This document shows positions 32,482-41,126 of a stretch of 45,370 bases of DNA, piece by piece. The stretch covers positions 1-45,370 of the forward strand of contig CAKPMY010000013.1 in the NCBI GenBank assembly GCA_934168245.1, in the 5' to 3' direction. The position numbers were made by a program, and so were the translations under genes. The stretch's first letter is position 1. Each line of letters opens with the position of its first letter. The notes below the pieces were generated by a model. The model was not told the DNA's origin. It saw only the letters and a list, made by a program, of their open reading frames with translations, and made no database searches. This stretch comes from an uncultured Bacilli bacterium. GTDB lineage: Bacteria; Bacillota_I; Bacilli_A; RF39; UBA660.

Positions 32482-33725
32482 TAAATGTCCTCCCTTACTA
32501 ATGGCATACTCATACATCTTGGACCTCCACGTCCACGAGATAATTCTGCTCCATGAATTTCAATTACTTTTAATCCATATGAACGAAGTACAGCATTCGT
32601 TAAGTTGTTACGATCATAAACAACTACTACACCTGGAGCAATACATAATGTGTTACTTCCGTCATTCCATTGTTCACGTTCAGCAGAAACTTTGTCTCCT
32701 CCTGCACATGGAATTAGTGTTACTTTACGTCCAACATATTTTGTTAGAATGTCCTCTAATGGAGCATTGATTTCTGTAACTGTTAAGTCTTCATCACTAT
32801 TAGGATCATCACCTTCAGTAATTTCAAATACTTGTAATGTTCCCATTATTCCAGGATGGTATGTAAACTTGTCATAATCAACTTGTGTAAATACTGTGTC
32901 AAGGTGCATGAAGGCACGACTCTCTGGAATGTTGAATGCTAGAATAGTGTCTATTTTACATTCTGGGTCTTTAAATAAGTTTTTAGCAATTTGATCGATT
33001 GCTTCAGCAGTAGTACGTTGGGAAATACCAATTGCTAAAACATGATCATTGATATTTAAAACGTCCCCACCTTCAATATGATATGGATTATAACGATCAT
33101 AATATAATTTTACTTGATCTTTATAATCTGGATGATATTTAAAAATATACTCAGCATAGATTGTTTCTCTGTTACGAGTTACAGAATACATTTTATTTAA
33201 ACTTATACCTTCACCAACACTTGCAAATGGGTCTCTTGTAAAGTATAAATTTGGCATTGGTTCAGCAATGAATTCATCCTCTGTTTCAATTAAGTCAACT
33301 AGTGATTTTTCAATTTCTCTTTTTCTTCTTGGAATATCACTAATTTGGATACCTTCCATTGTCTTTAATACCAATTTTTTACTATTAGTTATTTGATCTA
33401 GATAATCAAAAACTAAATATTTGTACTTTGGTGTACGAATACCTGCTTCGTAAATAAACTGTTTAATGAATTTATCACGAATTTCATCACTTAGGTCTAG
33501 AACGTCGGCCATTAGATTTTCCAAATATACTACTTCTACACCATTTGCTCTTAAGGCATCTGCAAATTCATCATGCTCCTTAATTGCGTCTGGTAGATAT
33601 GGAATATCATCAAAAAGAAGTCTAGATAATGTGTCTGGTGTTAAATTTAATAATTCGTTACCAGGACGATGCAATAGAACTTTTTTTAATGATCCAATTT
33701 CACTTGTTACATGTATTTTTTCCAT
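32481..33725 (-). CDS. arcA: Arginine deiminase
   Basis: 414 residues. It hydrolyses arginine to citrulline and ammonia. The guanidino-modifying fold is shown by the N-terminal EIGSLKKVLLHRPG, NLYFTRDPFA, HIEGGDVL, HLDTVF and the C-terminal GGPRCMSMPL with catalytic C404. AGGAGGAG precedes the start. It is the first gene of arcABC-carrier and follows the amino-acid ABC importer genes by 80 bases, which contain two palindromic elements. Confidence 0.97.
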   Translation of the reverse strand: MEKIHVTSEIGSLKKVLLHRPGNELLNLTPDTLSRLLFDDIPYLPDAIKEHDEFADALRANGVEVVYLENLMADVLDLSDEIRDKFIKQFIYEAGIRTPKYKYLVFDYLDQITNSKKLVLKTMEGIQISDIPRRKREIEKSLVDLIETEDEFIAEPMPNLYFTRDPFASVGEGISLNKMYSVTRNRETIYAEYIFKYHPDYKDQVKLYYDRYNPYHIEGGDVLNINDHVLAIGISQRTTAEAIDQIAKNLFKDPECKIDTILAFNIPESRAFMHLDTVFTQVDYDKFTYHPGIMGTLQVFEITEGDDPNSDEDLTVTEINAPLEDILTKYVGRKVTLIPCAGGDKVSAEREQWNDGSNTLCIAPGVVVVYDRNNLTNAVLRSYGLKVIEIHGAELSRGRGGPRCMSMPLVREDI

Positions 33726-33755
33726 TTCTTCTCCTCCTTATTGACGATTTTTTTT

Positions 33756-33776
33756 ACGAGATCTCGAGAAACTCGT
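33756..33776. promoter_or_regulatory. Nested palindromes upstream of arcA
   Basis: ACGAG ... CTCGT (33756-33760 and 33772-33776) encloses two overlapping palindromes, CGAGATCTCG (33757-33766) and TCTCGAGA (33762-33769). On minus the following bases are A-rich, not T-rich, so it is not a minus-strand terminator. It sits about 20 bases upstream of the arcA ribosome-binding site and may be an operator or an mRNA 5' hairpin. Confidence 0.4.
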
Positions 33777-33780
33777 TTAT

Positions 33781-33801
33781 TTCAATGGATTACTCCATGA
33801 A
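33781..33801. promoter_or_regulatory. Imperfect palindrome upstream of arcA, candidate operator
   Basis: TTCAATGGA-TTAC-TCCATGAA, arms matching except one extra base. It starts five bases after the importer ATPase stop. ArgR/ArcR-type sites are short AT-rich palindromes with TTCA elements, so it could be one; the match is weak. Confidence 0.3.
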
Positions 33802-33805
33802 TAAC

Positions 33806-34522
33806 CTATTTTATTTTTGATAAAAATTCTTTTAACCGTTCTGTTTTAGGATGATTGAATATTTCATTAGGTGTTCCTTCTTCTAAAATTATTCCTTTAT
33901 CCATAAATAGAACTTTAGTTGCTATATCTTTAGCAAAGTCTAATTCATGAGTTACTACTATCATGGTCATACCCTCGGTTGCTACTCTTTTCATTAGATT
34001 TAAAACATCTTCGATCATTTCTGGATCTAGAGCGGATGTTGGTTCATCGAAAAGAATAATATCTGGATTCATCATTAGAGACCTTGCTATAGCAACACGT
34101 TGTTGTTGACCGCCAGATAAGTTACTTGGATAAGTATCTCTTTTGTCATATAGAGATATTTCTTTTAGTAGTTCAATGGCTTTTTTATTAGCCTCTTTTT
34201 CAGTAAGAACTTTTTCTTTTACTGGGGCTAAAGTTAGATTTTGTAGAACGGTTAAGTTTTTAAATAAGTTAAAACTTTGAAAAACCATACCGATCTTTTT
34301 TCGCATTTTTAATTTATTATCATCAGTTATTTCTGTACCATTATAAATTACTTTACCTTTATTTGGTTTTTCTAATAAATTTAGACAACGTAGAAAGGTA
34401 CTTTTTCCAGAACCTGATGGTCCAATGATTACTACTCGTTCACCTTTTTCAATTGTTAAATTTATTTTGTTTAAGACTTTTAGTTTACCGAAACTCTTTT
34501 CAATATTCTTAGCTTCTAGCAT
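33806..34522 (-). CDS. Polar amino-acid ABC importer ATPase
   Basis: 238 residues, GlnQ/ArtP type. Walker A GPSGSGKST (34-42), Q-loop VFQSFNLF, signature LSGGQQQR (135-142), Walker B IILFDEPTSALDPE. The start overlaps the permease gene by 14 bases. As third gene of a binding-protein/permease/ATPase operon directly upstream of arcABC, it probably drives arginine uptake, although the family also takes glutamine, histidine and cystine. Confidence 0.94.
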   Translation of the reverse strand: MLEAKNIEKSFGKLKVLNKINLTIEKGERVVIIGPSGSGKSTFLRCLNLLEKPNKGKVIYNGTEITDDNKLKMRKKIGMVFQSFNLFKNLTVLQNLTLAPVKEKVLTEKEANKKAIELLKEISLYDKRDTYPSNLSGGQQQRVAIARSLMMNPDIILFDEPTSALDPEMIEDVLNLMKRVATEGMTMIVVTHELDFAKDIATKVLFMDKGIILEEGTPNEIFNHPKTERLKEFLSKIK

Positions 34523-35231
34523 GATTTAACACCTTCTTTTCAAATACTGTTAATAGTTTTGATAAACCTATTGTTAATATTAAATATATTATAGCAATGA
34601 TAATTAATGGGAAGAAATAATTATATGTTCCAGAGGCAATTATATCGGCTGCTTTTACTAAGTCAACGATACCGATGTAACCGGCTACGGATGTTTCTTT
34701 TAATAGTGTTATAAATTCATTACCTAAGGCTGGTAGGACATTTCTTATGGCTTGTGGTAGAATTATTGACTTCATTGTTTCTCTATATGTTAGGCCTAGA
34801 GAAGATGCTGCTTCTTTTTGACCTTTATCGATAGAATTAATTCCTGATCTTATTATTTCTGATACATAAGCACCTGAGTTTATACCAAAGGCAATTATAC
34901 CTACTAGGACTGGATTTATATTTACTGTTCTAAAAATGATATAGTAAATTATCATTAATTGTAGAACGGCTGGTGTTCCTCTGATGATTGTTACATATAG
35001 TTCGGCTAGTTTATTTAGGACTTTACCTTTACCGGTTTCTTCGTGATAATTTCTAATTAGAGCAATTAAGACTCCTAGAACAACACCAATTATTACAGCA
35101 AATAAGGCAATTACAACAGTACGACCTAGACCTTCTAAAATAAATTGATAACGATCTTGTTCAATAATTGATTGGTAAAATTCTTCTGATAAGTTGTTAA
35201 AAAATTGTATTAGCCATTTGATAAGATTCAT
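34509..35231 (-). CDS. Polar amino-acid ABC importer permease
   Basis: 240 residues, HisM/GlnP-type permease. About five membrane segments, with the characteristic GLGRTVVIALFAVIIGVVLG start, TPAVLQLMIIYY, GAYVSEIIRSGINSIDKGQKEAASSLGLTYR (the EAA-type coupling loop) and LPALGNEFITLLKETSV. It is flanked by the ATPase (14-base overlap) and binding-protein genes (11-base gap). Confidence 0.93.
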   Translation of the reverse strand: MNLIKWLIQFFNNLSEEFYQSIIEQDRYQFILEGLGRTVVIALFAVIIGVVLGVLIALIRNYHEETGKGKVLNKLAELYVTIIRGTPAVLQLMIIYYIIFRTVNINPVLVGIIAFGINSGAYVSEIIRSGINSIDKGQKEAASSLGLTYRETMKSIILPQAIRNVLPALGNEFITLLKETSVAGYIGIVDLVKAADIIASGTYNYFFPLIIIAIIYLILTIGLSKLLTVFEKKVLNHARS

Positions 35232-35242
35232 TTTCTACCTCT

Positions 35243-35971
35243 TTACTTACTATGATTTATAACGTACTCTTCGATTTTTCCTTCAGACATTAAACGTTCT
35301 AGGACTGTGTTAATTTTTTCTAATAATTCTGTGTTACCTTTTTTTACAGCCATACCATAAGTGTCTGTAAATAAGATTCCATCTAAGATTTTTAATTCAC
35401 TATTTTCACTTACTAATTGTTCGGCTGGTACTTGATCCATGATGATGCAATCAGCTTTGTTATTTTTTACGGCTTCTGCTGCTACTAGGAATTTCTTTTG
35501 ACGATTAATTTCTGAATCTTTAAAGTTTTCTGTTGCATATAAGTCAGCAACTGTACCTAGTTGAACTGCAATTCTTTTACCATTTAGAGAATTAATATCT
35601 GTTATAGTACTATCTTTTTTTACAACTACAACTTGATTAGATGTAGTGTATTCAATAGTGAAATCTACTTGTTTTTTTCTATCTTCTGTAATACTTAGAC
35701 CTGCTGCTGCAAAGTCGGCTTTACCTGATTTTAATTCATTTATGATTGAGTCGAAAGCAATATCCTTTACGACTAATTTCTTTCCTAATTCTTTAGCAAT
35801 TTCATTTGCAATATCAATATCTACTCCAACTACTTTGCCATCTTTATAGTATTCGTATGGAGCAAAACCTGCTTCTGTTACCATTACTAGTTCATTTTCA
35901 TTTTTTCCACAACCAGTAAAAAGTAATGTTGTTATGGCAGTTAGAAGTAATAGTATTTTAAATCTTTTCAT
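35243..35971 (-). CDS. Polar amino-acid-binding lipoprotein
   Basis: 242 residues. A lipoprotein signal peptide ends in LFTGC with lipidated C21. The SBP_bac_3 domain follows: FAPYEYY, VGVDIDIANEIAKELG, FDSIINELKSGKADFAAAGLSITEDRKKQVDF, the last containing the conserved TEDR arginine that holds the ligand carboxylate. Ligand is probably arginine because of the adjacent ADI genes, but glutamine or cystine cannot be excluded. It heads the operon, with a promoter at 36003-36031. Confidence 0.93.
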   Translation of the reverse strand: MKRFKILLLLTAITTLLFTGCGKNENELVMVTEAGFAPYEYYKDGKVVGVDIDIANEIAKELGKKLVVKDIAFDSIINELKSGKADFAAAGLSITEDRKKQVDFTIEYTTSNQVVVVKKDSTITDINSLNGKRIAVQLGTVADLYATENFKDSEINRQKKFLVAAEAVKNNKADCIIMDQVPAEQLVSENSELKILDGILFTDTYGMAVKKGNTELLEKINTVLERLMSEGKIEEYVINHSK

Positions 35972-36002
35972 ATTCTCCCACCCTATTATGTATTATACTT
36001 CG

Positions 36003-36031
36003 AGTATATCACAACCAAAATTATAAGTAAA
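36003..36031 (-). promoter_or_regulatory. Promoter for amino-acid importer (and perhaps arc) operon
   Basis: On minus, TTTACT (36026-36031), 17 bases, TATACT (36003-36008) preceded by TGA (extended -10), about 32 bases upstream of the start at 35971. Confidence 0.65.
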
Positions 36032-36182
36032 GTTTATTGACAGTTAAAGTCGGTTTTTCATGATTGTTGACTTGGAATTGGACTATTTGTTTGGCTGTTT
36101 ATTATAATAATTTTTTATTCATTATAAATATCTATACCAATTATTTGTTTTAATCATAAAATACTTTAGATTGGGGATGCAT

Positions 36183-36932
36183 ATGAAAGATATTTTATTG
36201 GAGGTTAAAAATTTAAAAAAAATGTATCATAATGAGCAAGGTGAAACTTTGGCGATTGAAGATGTTAGTTTTGATGTTAAGAAAAAAGAAATACTTTCTA
36301 TAGTTGGTCCTTCTGGATGTGGAAAATCCACTATTCTTTCTATATTGACTAATCTTGAAGATAAATCAGATGGAGAAATTACTTTCTTGGGCAATGAAAA
36401 TATAGGTTATATGTTACAGAATGATTCTTTGTTTCCTTGGCTTACTATTCTTAATAATTGTTTGATAGGACTTGAAGTTGCTGGCACTAAAAATGAGGAA
36501 AATATTAGAAGAGTTAAAGAACTTTTAGAAAAATATGGACTTGGAGAATTTATAGATAAATATCCTGATAGTTTGTCTGGAGGAATGCGACAAAGAGTTG
36601 CTTTGATTAGGACTTTGGCGACGAATCCGTCTTTGTTGCTACTGGATGAACCTTATAGTGCACTTGATTATCAAACTAGACTTAATTTATCTGATGATAT
36701 GTATAAAATAATTAAGGCTGAGGGAAAGGCGGCTATTCTTATTACCCATGATATAGCAGAAGCAATAAGCATGTCAGATAGAGTCATTGTATTGTCTAGT
36801 AGACCGGCTACTGTTAAAACAGTTTATGAAATAAGACTTACAGATAAAAAGAATCCTATTCATAATAGAAAATGTTTAGAGTTTAATGACTATTATGAAA
36901 AGATATGGAGGGATTTAGATGGAAAATTATAG
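36183..36932 (+). CDS. SsuB/TauB-type ABC importer ATPase
   Basis: 249 residues from ATG at 36183, with TTGGGG six bases upstream; the in-frame TTG at 36171 lies in that site. Walker A GPSGCGKST (42-50), Q-loop and flanking MLQNDSLFPWLTILNN typical of nitrate/sulfonate/taurine importers, signature LSGGMRQR (131-138), Walker B LLLLDEPYSALD. It overlaps the permease gene by 14 bases. No binding-protein gene is adjacent; the NMT1-type protein at 19982 is the likely partner. Confidence 0.93.
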   Translation: MKDILLEVKNLKKMYHNEQGETLAIEDVSFDVKKKEILSIVGPSGCGKSTILSILTNLEDKSDGEITFLGNENIGYMLQNDSLFPWLTILNNCLIGLEVAGTKNEENIRRVKELLEKYGLGEFIDKYPDSLSGGMRQRVALIRTLATNPSLLLLDEPYSALDYQTRLNLSDDMYKIIKAEGKAAILITHDIAEAISMSDRVIVLSSRPATVKTVYEIRLTDKKNPIHNRKCLEFNDYYEKIWRDLDGKL

Positions 36933-37716
36933 TTGCGAACATTTAAAATATTTAAAAAGTAAGAGACGAGAAAAAGTTATTGTACATATTATTAGGATTT
37001 CAATTATTGTACTTTTTTTAGTTATTTGGGAGGTACTTGCTAGAGTTGGGGCTATCAATACATTTTTATCTTCTTCGCCTAGTCAAGTTTTTACTACTGT
37101 ATTTTCTTTGGTTAAGACTGGTAGTTTATTTGGACACATATGGGTTACACTCTATGAAGTTTTAATAAGTTTTTTGATTGCTAGTGTGTTGGGATTTGTT
37201 ATTGGTACTATTTTATGGAGTAATAAGATGGTTGCTAAAGTTATTGATCCATATCTTACGATACTTAATTCGCTACCTAAAGTTGCGCTTGGGCCTTTGA
37301 TTATTATTTGGGTTGGTGCTAGTGTTAATTCAATTATTTTTATGGCTCTTTTGATTAGTGCATTTATTACAATTATTAATATATATAATGGATTTATTTC
37401 AACTGATAAGTCATATATTACATTGCTTAAGTCGATGAAGGCTAGTAAGTGGCAAATATTTACAAAGGCTGTTTTGCCTAGTAATCTTGTTACAATAATT
37501 AGTGCTTGTAAAATAAATGTTTCTATGAATTTGATTGGTGTTATTATGGGTGAATTGTTGGTATCTAAGAGTGGACTTGGATATTTAATTATGTATGGTT
37601 CACAAGTATTTAATATTAATTTAGTTATTACAAGTGTTGTGATACTTGGAGTTATTTCTTTTCTGTTGTATTTTGTTGTGGATTATATTGAAAAGAAAGT
37701 CATTGCTACAAATTAA
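36919..37716 (+). CDS. SsuC-type ABC importer permease
   Basis: 265 residues with about six membrane segments, BPD_transp_1 family: LLVIWEVLAR-like N-terminus, SSPSQVFTTV, GHIWVTLYEVLISFLIASVLGFVIG, LPKVALGPLIIIWVG, and LLKSMKASKWQIFTKAVLPS as the EAA loop. GGAGG lies seven bases before the ATG. It is followed by two plus-strand terminators. The substrate is undetermined (sulfonate, nitrate-like or thiamine-precursor classes are all possible). Confidence 0.93.
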   Translation: MENYSCEHLKYLKSKRREKVIVHIIRISIIVLFLVIWEVLARVGAINTFLSSSPSQVFTTVFSLVKTGSLFGHIWVTLYEVLISFLIASVLGFVIGTILWSNKMVAKVIDPYLTILNSLPKVALGPLIIIWVGASVNSIIFMALLISAFITIINIYNGFISTDKSYITLLKSMKASKWQIFTKAVLPSNLVTIISACKINVSMNLIGVIMGELLVSKSGLGYLIMYGSQVFNINLVITSVVILGVISFLLYFVVDYIEKKVIATN

Positions 37717-37760
37717 AAAACTTTAAAGCTCTCTATCTTCTGAGTTCTTTAAAGTTTTTT
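37715..37760 (+). terminator. Terminator of the SsuBC-type operon
   Basis: AAAAAACTTTAAAG (37715-37728) pairs with CTTTAAAGTTTTTT (37747-37760) around an 18-base loop, directly at the permease stop codon. Confidence 0.8.
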
Positions 37761-37786
37761 ATCGTTTTTTACTTGGATTGATTTTG

Positions 37787-37808
37787 CTACAGAGGTTGTA
37801 GTTTTTTT
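37787..37808 (+). terminator. Second plus-strand terminator
   Basis: CTACA, 5-base loop, TGTAG followed by seven T. On minus no T-run follows, so it serves the plus-strand operon. Confidence 0.55.
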
Positions 37809-37833
37809 ATTTGTAATTGATATATGAATTTTA

Positions 37834-40800
37834 TTAACCAATTATATTTTTATAAAATATGTATCCTAGTGAAAAAAGGATGCCAAGAATGAAAGTAATA
37901 ATAAATATAAGTGAAAGAGTATTAGCAAAGCCACCATTACCTGATGAAGAACTATTACTTGAAGATGATCTATTGCCTGATGAGGCATTATTATTTGATG
38001 ATGTATTATTTTCTTTTACAAATACCTTTGGCTTATCGTTCTGCTGTAGTGGCTTTTCACTAGAGGTTTGCTTTGTTCTTTCGATACTTGCTAGCATTTT
38101 TTCTTTGGTACTTTCATTTTTGGTGGTGTTTGCTTCTATAATTTTTGAAACTGTACTTATAACATCCTGCTTAGATTTGCAACCAATCTCAATAGAATAC
38201 TGGAAGGCTTGTTTTGTTCTATTTAGTACGTCTTGTCTATTAGCATGTGTTTCCTCGGTATGTTGCAATGTTTGTTTTTCTCTTTCTAATTGGAATTTCA
38301 TTTCAGTTGGTGATAGTTTTTTGTCTGCTGATAGTTTTTCTATTTTTTCTGCTATACTTATTTCTATTTTTTTTGCCTCTTCCTTCATTGCGGTACTTAC
38401 CTGGTCAAACTTTTGACCTACTTCAACTAACAACAAGTCATCCATTTCTGTTGTATCTGGAAATTCGGATAACATACTTGATACCAGTTGTGTAGCTAGA
38501 TTGGTTTCATATGTTGTTGCATGTTCTTGGCCTTTTGCATATAACTCTTGAAGTATTGGATTGTTTTTTCGTGCTTCTATCGGATTATAATTTTGTGATA
38601 CAATATTTAACTTTCCTGGATCAATTATTTGATCGGCAATTTTTTTATTCCATCCCATTTTATCAAATTGCATTGGGTCATGGGCATCTACACCATATAA
38701 AACTTGTACTCCTGTTTCAGATGCAATTTTCCAAAATGTAGGATGAGGATATGAATATTTACCATCACTCATTATTTGACCTTGATCAATACCAGCAAAA
38801 TTTAACTCTATTGGAATACCAATTTCTTTTGCTTTATTACAAATCATTTGACTTGCGACTACAGCATTATCATCAAATTGTCTTTTGGCTTCTTCTGATG
38901 CAAGACTATCTCTAAATTCCATAAAAATATCAGGATGAGCTACTATATCAAAAATGCCGGATTCCATTGCCTTACATAACATTTCGGCATATTTTAATGG
39001 GTAATCAGGATTGTTATTTTTTTTAATTAGACCCTTACTGCCAGGAACAAAGTGTTGACCTAAAATCATATAATCAACTTTTTCTCTCAATTCGCCAAGA
39101 AATTGCTCTTTCATCGGATCAAATTCTACTTCAAAGCCAACATTTATTTTCATATCCGGATTTTGGGCCTGTAAATGTCTAATACTTTCTATGTATTCAT
39201 CTACTTCACTTATATGCATTTGATGTTCAGGGTCTTGATAGGCTAATTCAGGGACTGGTATATGATCAGAGAAACCTAACTGCTTTATGCCATTGGCTCT
39301 AGCCCTTTCTACATACTCACTATCTTCTGAAATACTAGCATGCCCACATCTATTCGTATGTGTATGATAATTAAATGTTTGAAAATTATTTTTTAATAAG
39401 AACTTATATGCTTTGCTTTTTGGTTCCATATTTTCAGCAAATACTCCACCATGTAAAGATTCTATTGTTGGTTCGTCTGCTTTTATTCTTCTTTCATTTT
39501 CTAAGGTTACTCTAAAATTCTGTCTATTTGTTTTACTCCATATAGTAAATCCTCTAATATTACATTCTTTTCTTAATTCTTCAATAGTAGAATATACTTC
39601 ATTTATTTTTTGCTGTCTTAGTATTTCTATTTCAAAATCAGAAAGTCCCTTAGTGCCTTTTGTCATGGCAATATCAAATTCTGTTATTTCGATTGGCAAA
39701 CCAAACTTAGATAATTCTCTCAGCATATTTTCAATATCAGTTTTTGATGAATTATTATCTATATGCATCTGTGTTCCAATACTATCAATCAGTTTAACAC
39801 CATGCTCTTTTTCATATTGTTGTATTTCTAATATTAATTTTTTATTTGCTTCTATTTTTCTTGGATCTAGCCAGTTATCATCATTAAACATAAAATCTGC
39901 TGTTGGTAAATTTCTTCTTGCTTCGGTAATAATGTCACATAAATCTGATATTTCTAAATGCTTTAACCAACCAGATTTGACATTATCAAAATCACTATAT
40001 AATGTTGGACTCTGATCAATATCTCCTCTATATTGATATGGCGTTGTACCATCTAAGGAAAATCTATTTAATAATTCGTTGAAAACATCATAGCTTCTTA
40101 CTACATCTCCATAACCGTTTTCAGCAATAAATTTTGTTGTAGCAGATACATAGTCCATTAATTTTTGCTTTACTAGTCGTTTTGATTCCTCATTTTTTGG
40201 CAATTGATACAAATATTCCGGACAGTCCTGATAAAAAATCAAAGTGTTTAGTCTAACTTGTTTGCCAGTTTCTTTCGCAAAGTCTAATGATTTTTTTAGA
40301 TGATCAAAATCAAATGTTCCGTCACCTAAAACAATAGAACCATACTTTGCTTCTTCATCAATTGTTATGGAATTGTAATTTTGTTGAATTTGATTATATA
40401 AGTTTCTATATGCCTCCACGCTCGTTCCAATAACACCAGTCTTTTCAATTGGTGTATAATCTCTTAAAGTTTTATATATTTGATGTAATTTTGAAGGATT
40501 TTGAGAATATGAGCCTATTAATTTTCTCATCATCTCTTGTTGGGTATTACCTGTAGAAATAATTTCATCAATCATTGCTACTTCTTCACTACTTAATATT
40601 CCACTTTTTTTTAAATATTCAATTTTCTTTACAGGACGAATGGCTTGATTTTTTAAAAAGTCTACTTTAGGTGTCAAAGAGTTCATATATAGATTATAAA
40701 CTCTTTGTCTTTCATCTTCTATACTTGCATTTGGGTCAACAGTTGTTTTGATATTGGTAATTTTCTTCAGAGCTGCTTCTAAATCGTAAGAATTTTTTGA

Positions 40801-40920
40801 TGTTGCTATCATCATCAAATCAATATCTTGATTATTAAGAGTAATGCCAGTATATTGTAAAGGTAATTCTTGTAATTCAAGTAATTCAAAAAGTTTTTCT
40901 ATTGTTCTTTGTGTTTCCAT
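37834..40920 (-). CDS. GH10-like / PHP-domain fusion with C-terminal membrane anchor
   Basis: 1028 residues from ATG at 40920 (GGAG nine bases upstream; a TTG nine bases earlier is less likely). Residues 1-190: unknown, helical. About 195-475: GH10 endo-xylanase-like barrel with acid/base E282 (DVFNELL), GTQMHI, and nucleophile E414 (IEITEFDI); the usual RGHTLVWH block is altered to RLNTLIFY. About 510-765: PHP/histidinol-phosphatase-like domain with all expected metal ligands (H519, H521, H527, D552-H553, E597, H623, H662, D664, D745, H747). Then a helical, Lys/Glu-rich region (about 800-950), a Ser/Asn linker (about 972-996) and a membrane helix (about 1001-1023). There is no signal peptide, so the bulk may be cytoplasmic. 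Function unknown; it could cleave and dephosphorylate a sugar polymer. Confidence 0.85.
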   Translation of the reverse strand: METQRTIEKLFELLELQELPLQYTGITLNNQDIDLMMIATSKNSYDLEAALKKITNIKTTVDPNASIEDERQRVYNLYMNSLTPKVDFLKNQAIRPVKKIEYLKKSGILSSEEVAMIDEIISTGNTQQEMMRKLIGSYSQNPSKLHQIYKTLRDYTPIEKTGVIGTSVEAYRNLYNQIQQNYNSITIDEEAKYGSIVLGDGTFDFDHLKKSLDFAKETGKQVRLNTLIFYQDCPEYLYQLPKNEESKRLVKQKLMDYVSATTKFIAENGYGDVVRSYDVFNELLNRFSLDGTTPYQYRGDIDQSPTLYSDFDNVKSGWLKHLEISDLCDIITEARRNLPTADFMFNDDNWLDPRKIEANKKLILEIQQYEKEHGVKLIDSIGTQMHIDNNSSKTDIENMLRELSKFGLPIEITEFDIAMTKGTKGLSDFEIEILRQQKINEVYSTIEELRKECNIRGFTIWSKTNRQNFRVTLENERRIKADEPTIESLHGGVFAENMEPKSKAYKFLLKNNFQTFNYHTHTNRCGHASISEDSEYVERARANGIKQLGFSDHIPVPELAYQDPEHQMHISEVDEYIESIRHLQAQNPDMKINVGFEVEFDPMKEQFLGELREKVDYMILGQHFVPGSKGLIKKNNNPDYPLKYAEMLCKAMESGIFDIVAHPDIFMEFRDSLASEEAKRQFDDNAVVASQMICNKAKEIGIPIELNFAGIDQGQIMSDGKYSYPHPTFWKIASETGVQVLYGVDAHDPMQFDKMGWNKKIADQIIDPGKLNIVSQNYNPIEARKNNPILQELYAKGQEHATTYETNLATQLVSSMLSEFPDTTEMDDLLLVEVGQKFDQVSTAMKEEAKKIEISIAEKIEKLSADKKLSPTEMKFQLEREKQTLQHTEETHANRQDVLNRTKQAFQYSIEIGCKSKQDVISTVSKIIEANTTKNESTKEKMLASIERTKQTSSEKPLQQNDKPKVFVKENNTSSNNNASSGNRSSSSNSSSSGNGGFANTLSLIFIITFILGILFSLGYIFYKNIIG

Positions 40921-40969
40921 AATGTTCAACTCCGATCAATGTCCATATCTTGTGTAGTATTGTAATCTT

Positions 40970-40998
40970 ATTATAAACTAAAATTAGAAATAAGTGAA
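40970..40998 (-). promoter_or_regulatory. Promoter for GH10-PHP gene
   Basis: On minus, TTCACT (40993-40998), 17 bases, TATAAT (40970-40975). The 5' leader to the ATG at 40920 is about 42 bases. Confidence 0.6.
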
Positions 40999-41043
40999 CT
41001 TTTGATTATCTTATGTCTTGCTTTTGAATGATTATTGTGAATA

Positions 41044-41074
41044 AAAAATACTAATTGGAATAATTAGTATTTTT
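41044..41074. terminator. Bidirectional terminator after FIST gene
   Basis: Perfect 13-bp stem AAAAATACTAATT / AATTAGTATTTTT with loop GGAAT, T-rich on both strands. On minus it lies 53 bases downstream of the FIST gene. Confidence 0.8.
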
Positions 41075-41126
41075 CTTTGATATTTTTAGGTACCTATGTT
41101 ATTATTGGTTGAATATTATTTTCTTA

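Noticed and set aside
36032..36182. Possible riboswitch (for example TPP) upstream of the SsuBC-type genes
   Set aside because: None of the conserved TPP motifs (CTGAGA, ACCTGATC) is present and no strong stem-loop array is seen.
37859..38416. 185-residue open frame on plus
   Set aside because: Antisense shadow of the coiled and Ser/Asn-rich end of the GH10-PHP gene; no promoter or ribosome-binding site.
39413..40015. 200-residue open frame on plus
   Set aside because: Antisense to the GH10 domain; low-complexity Ser/Leu/Ile sequence without recognisable features.
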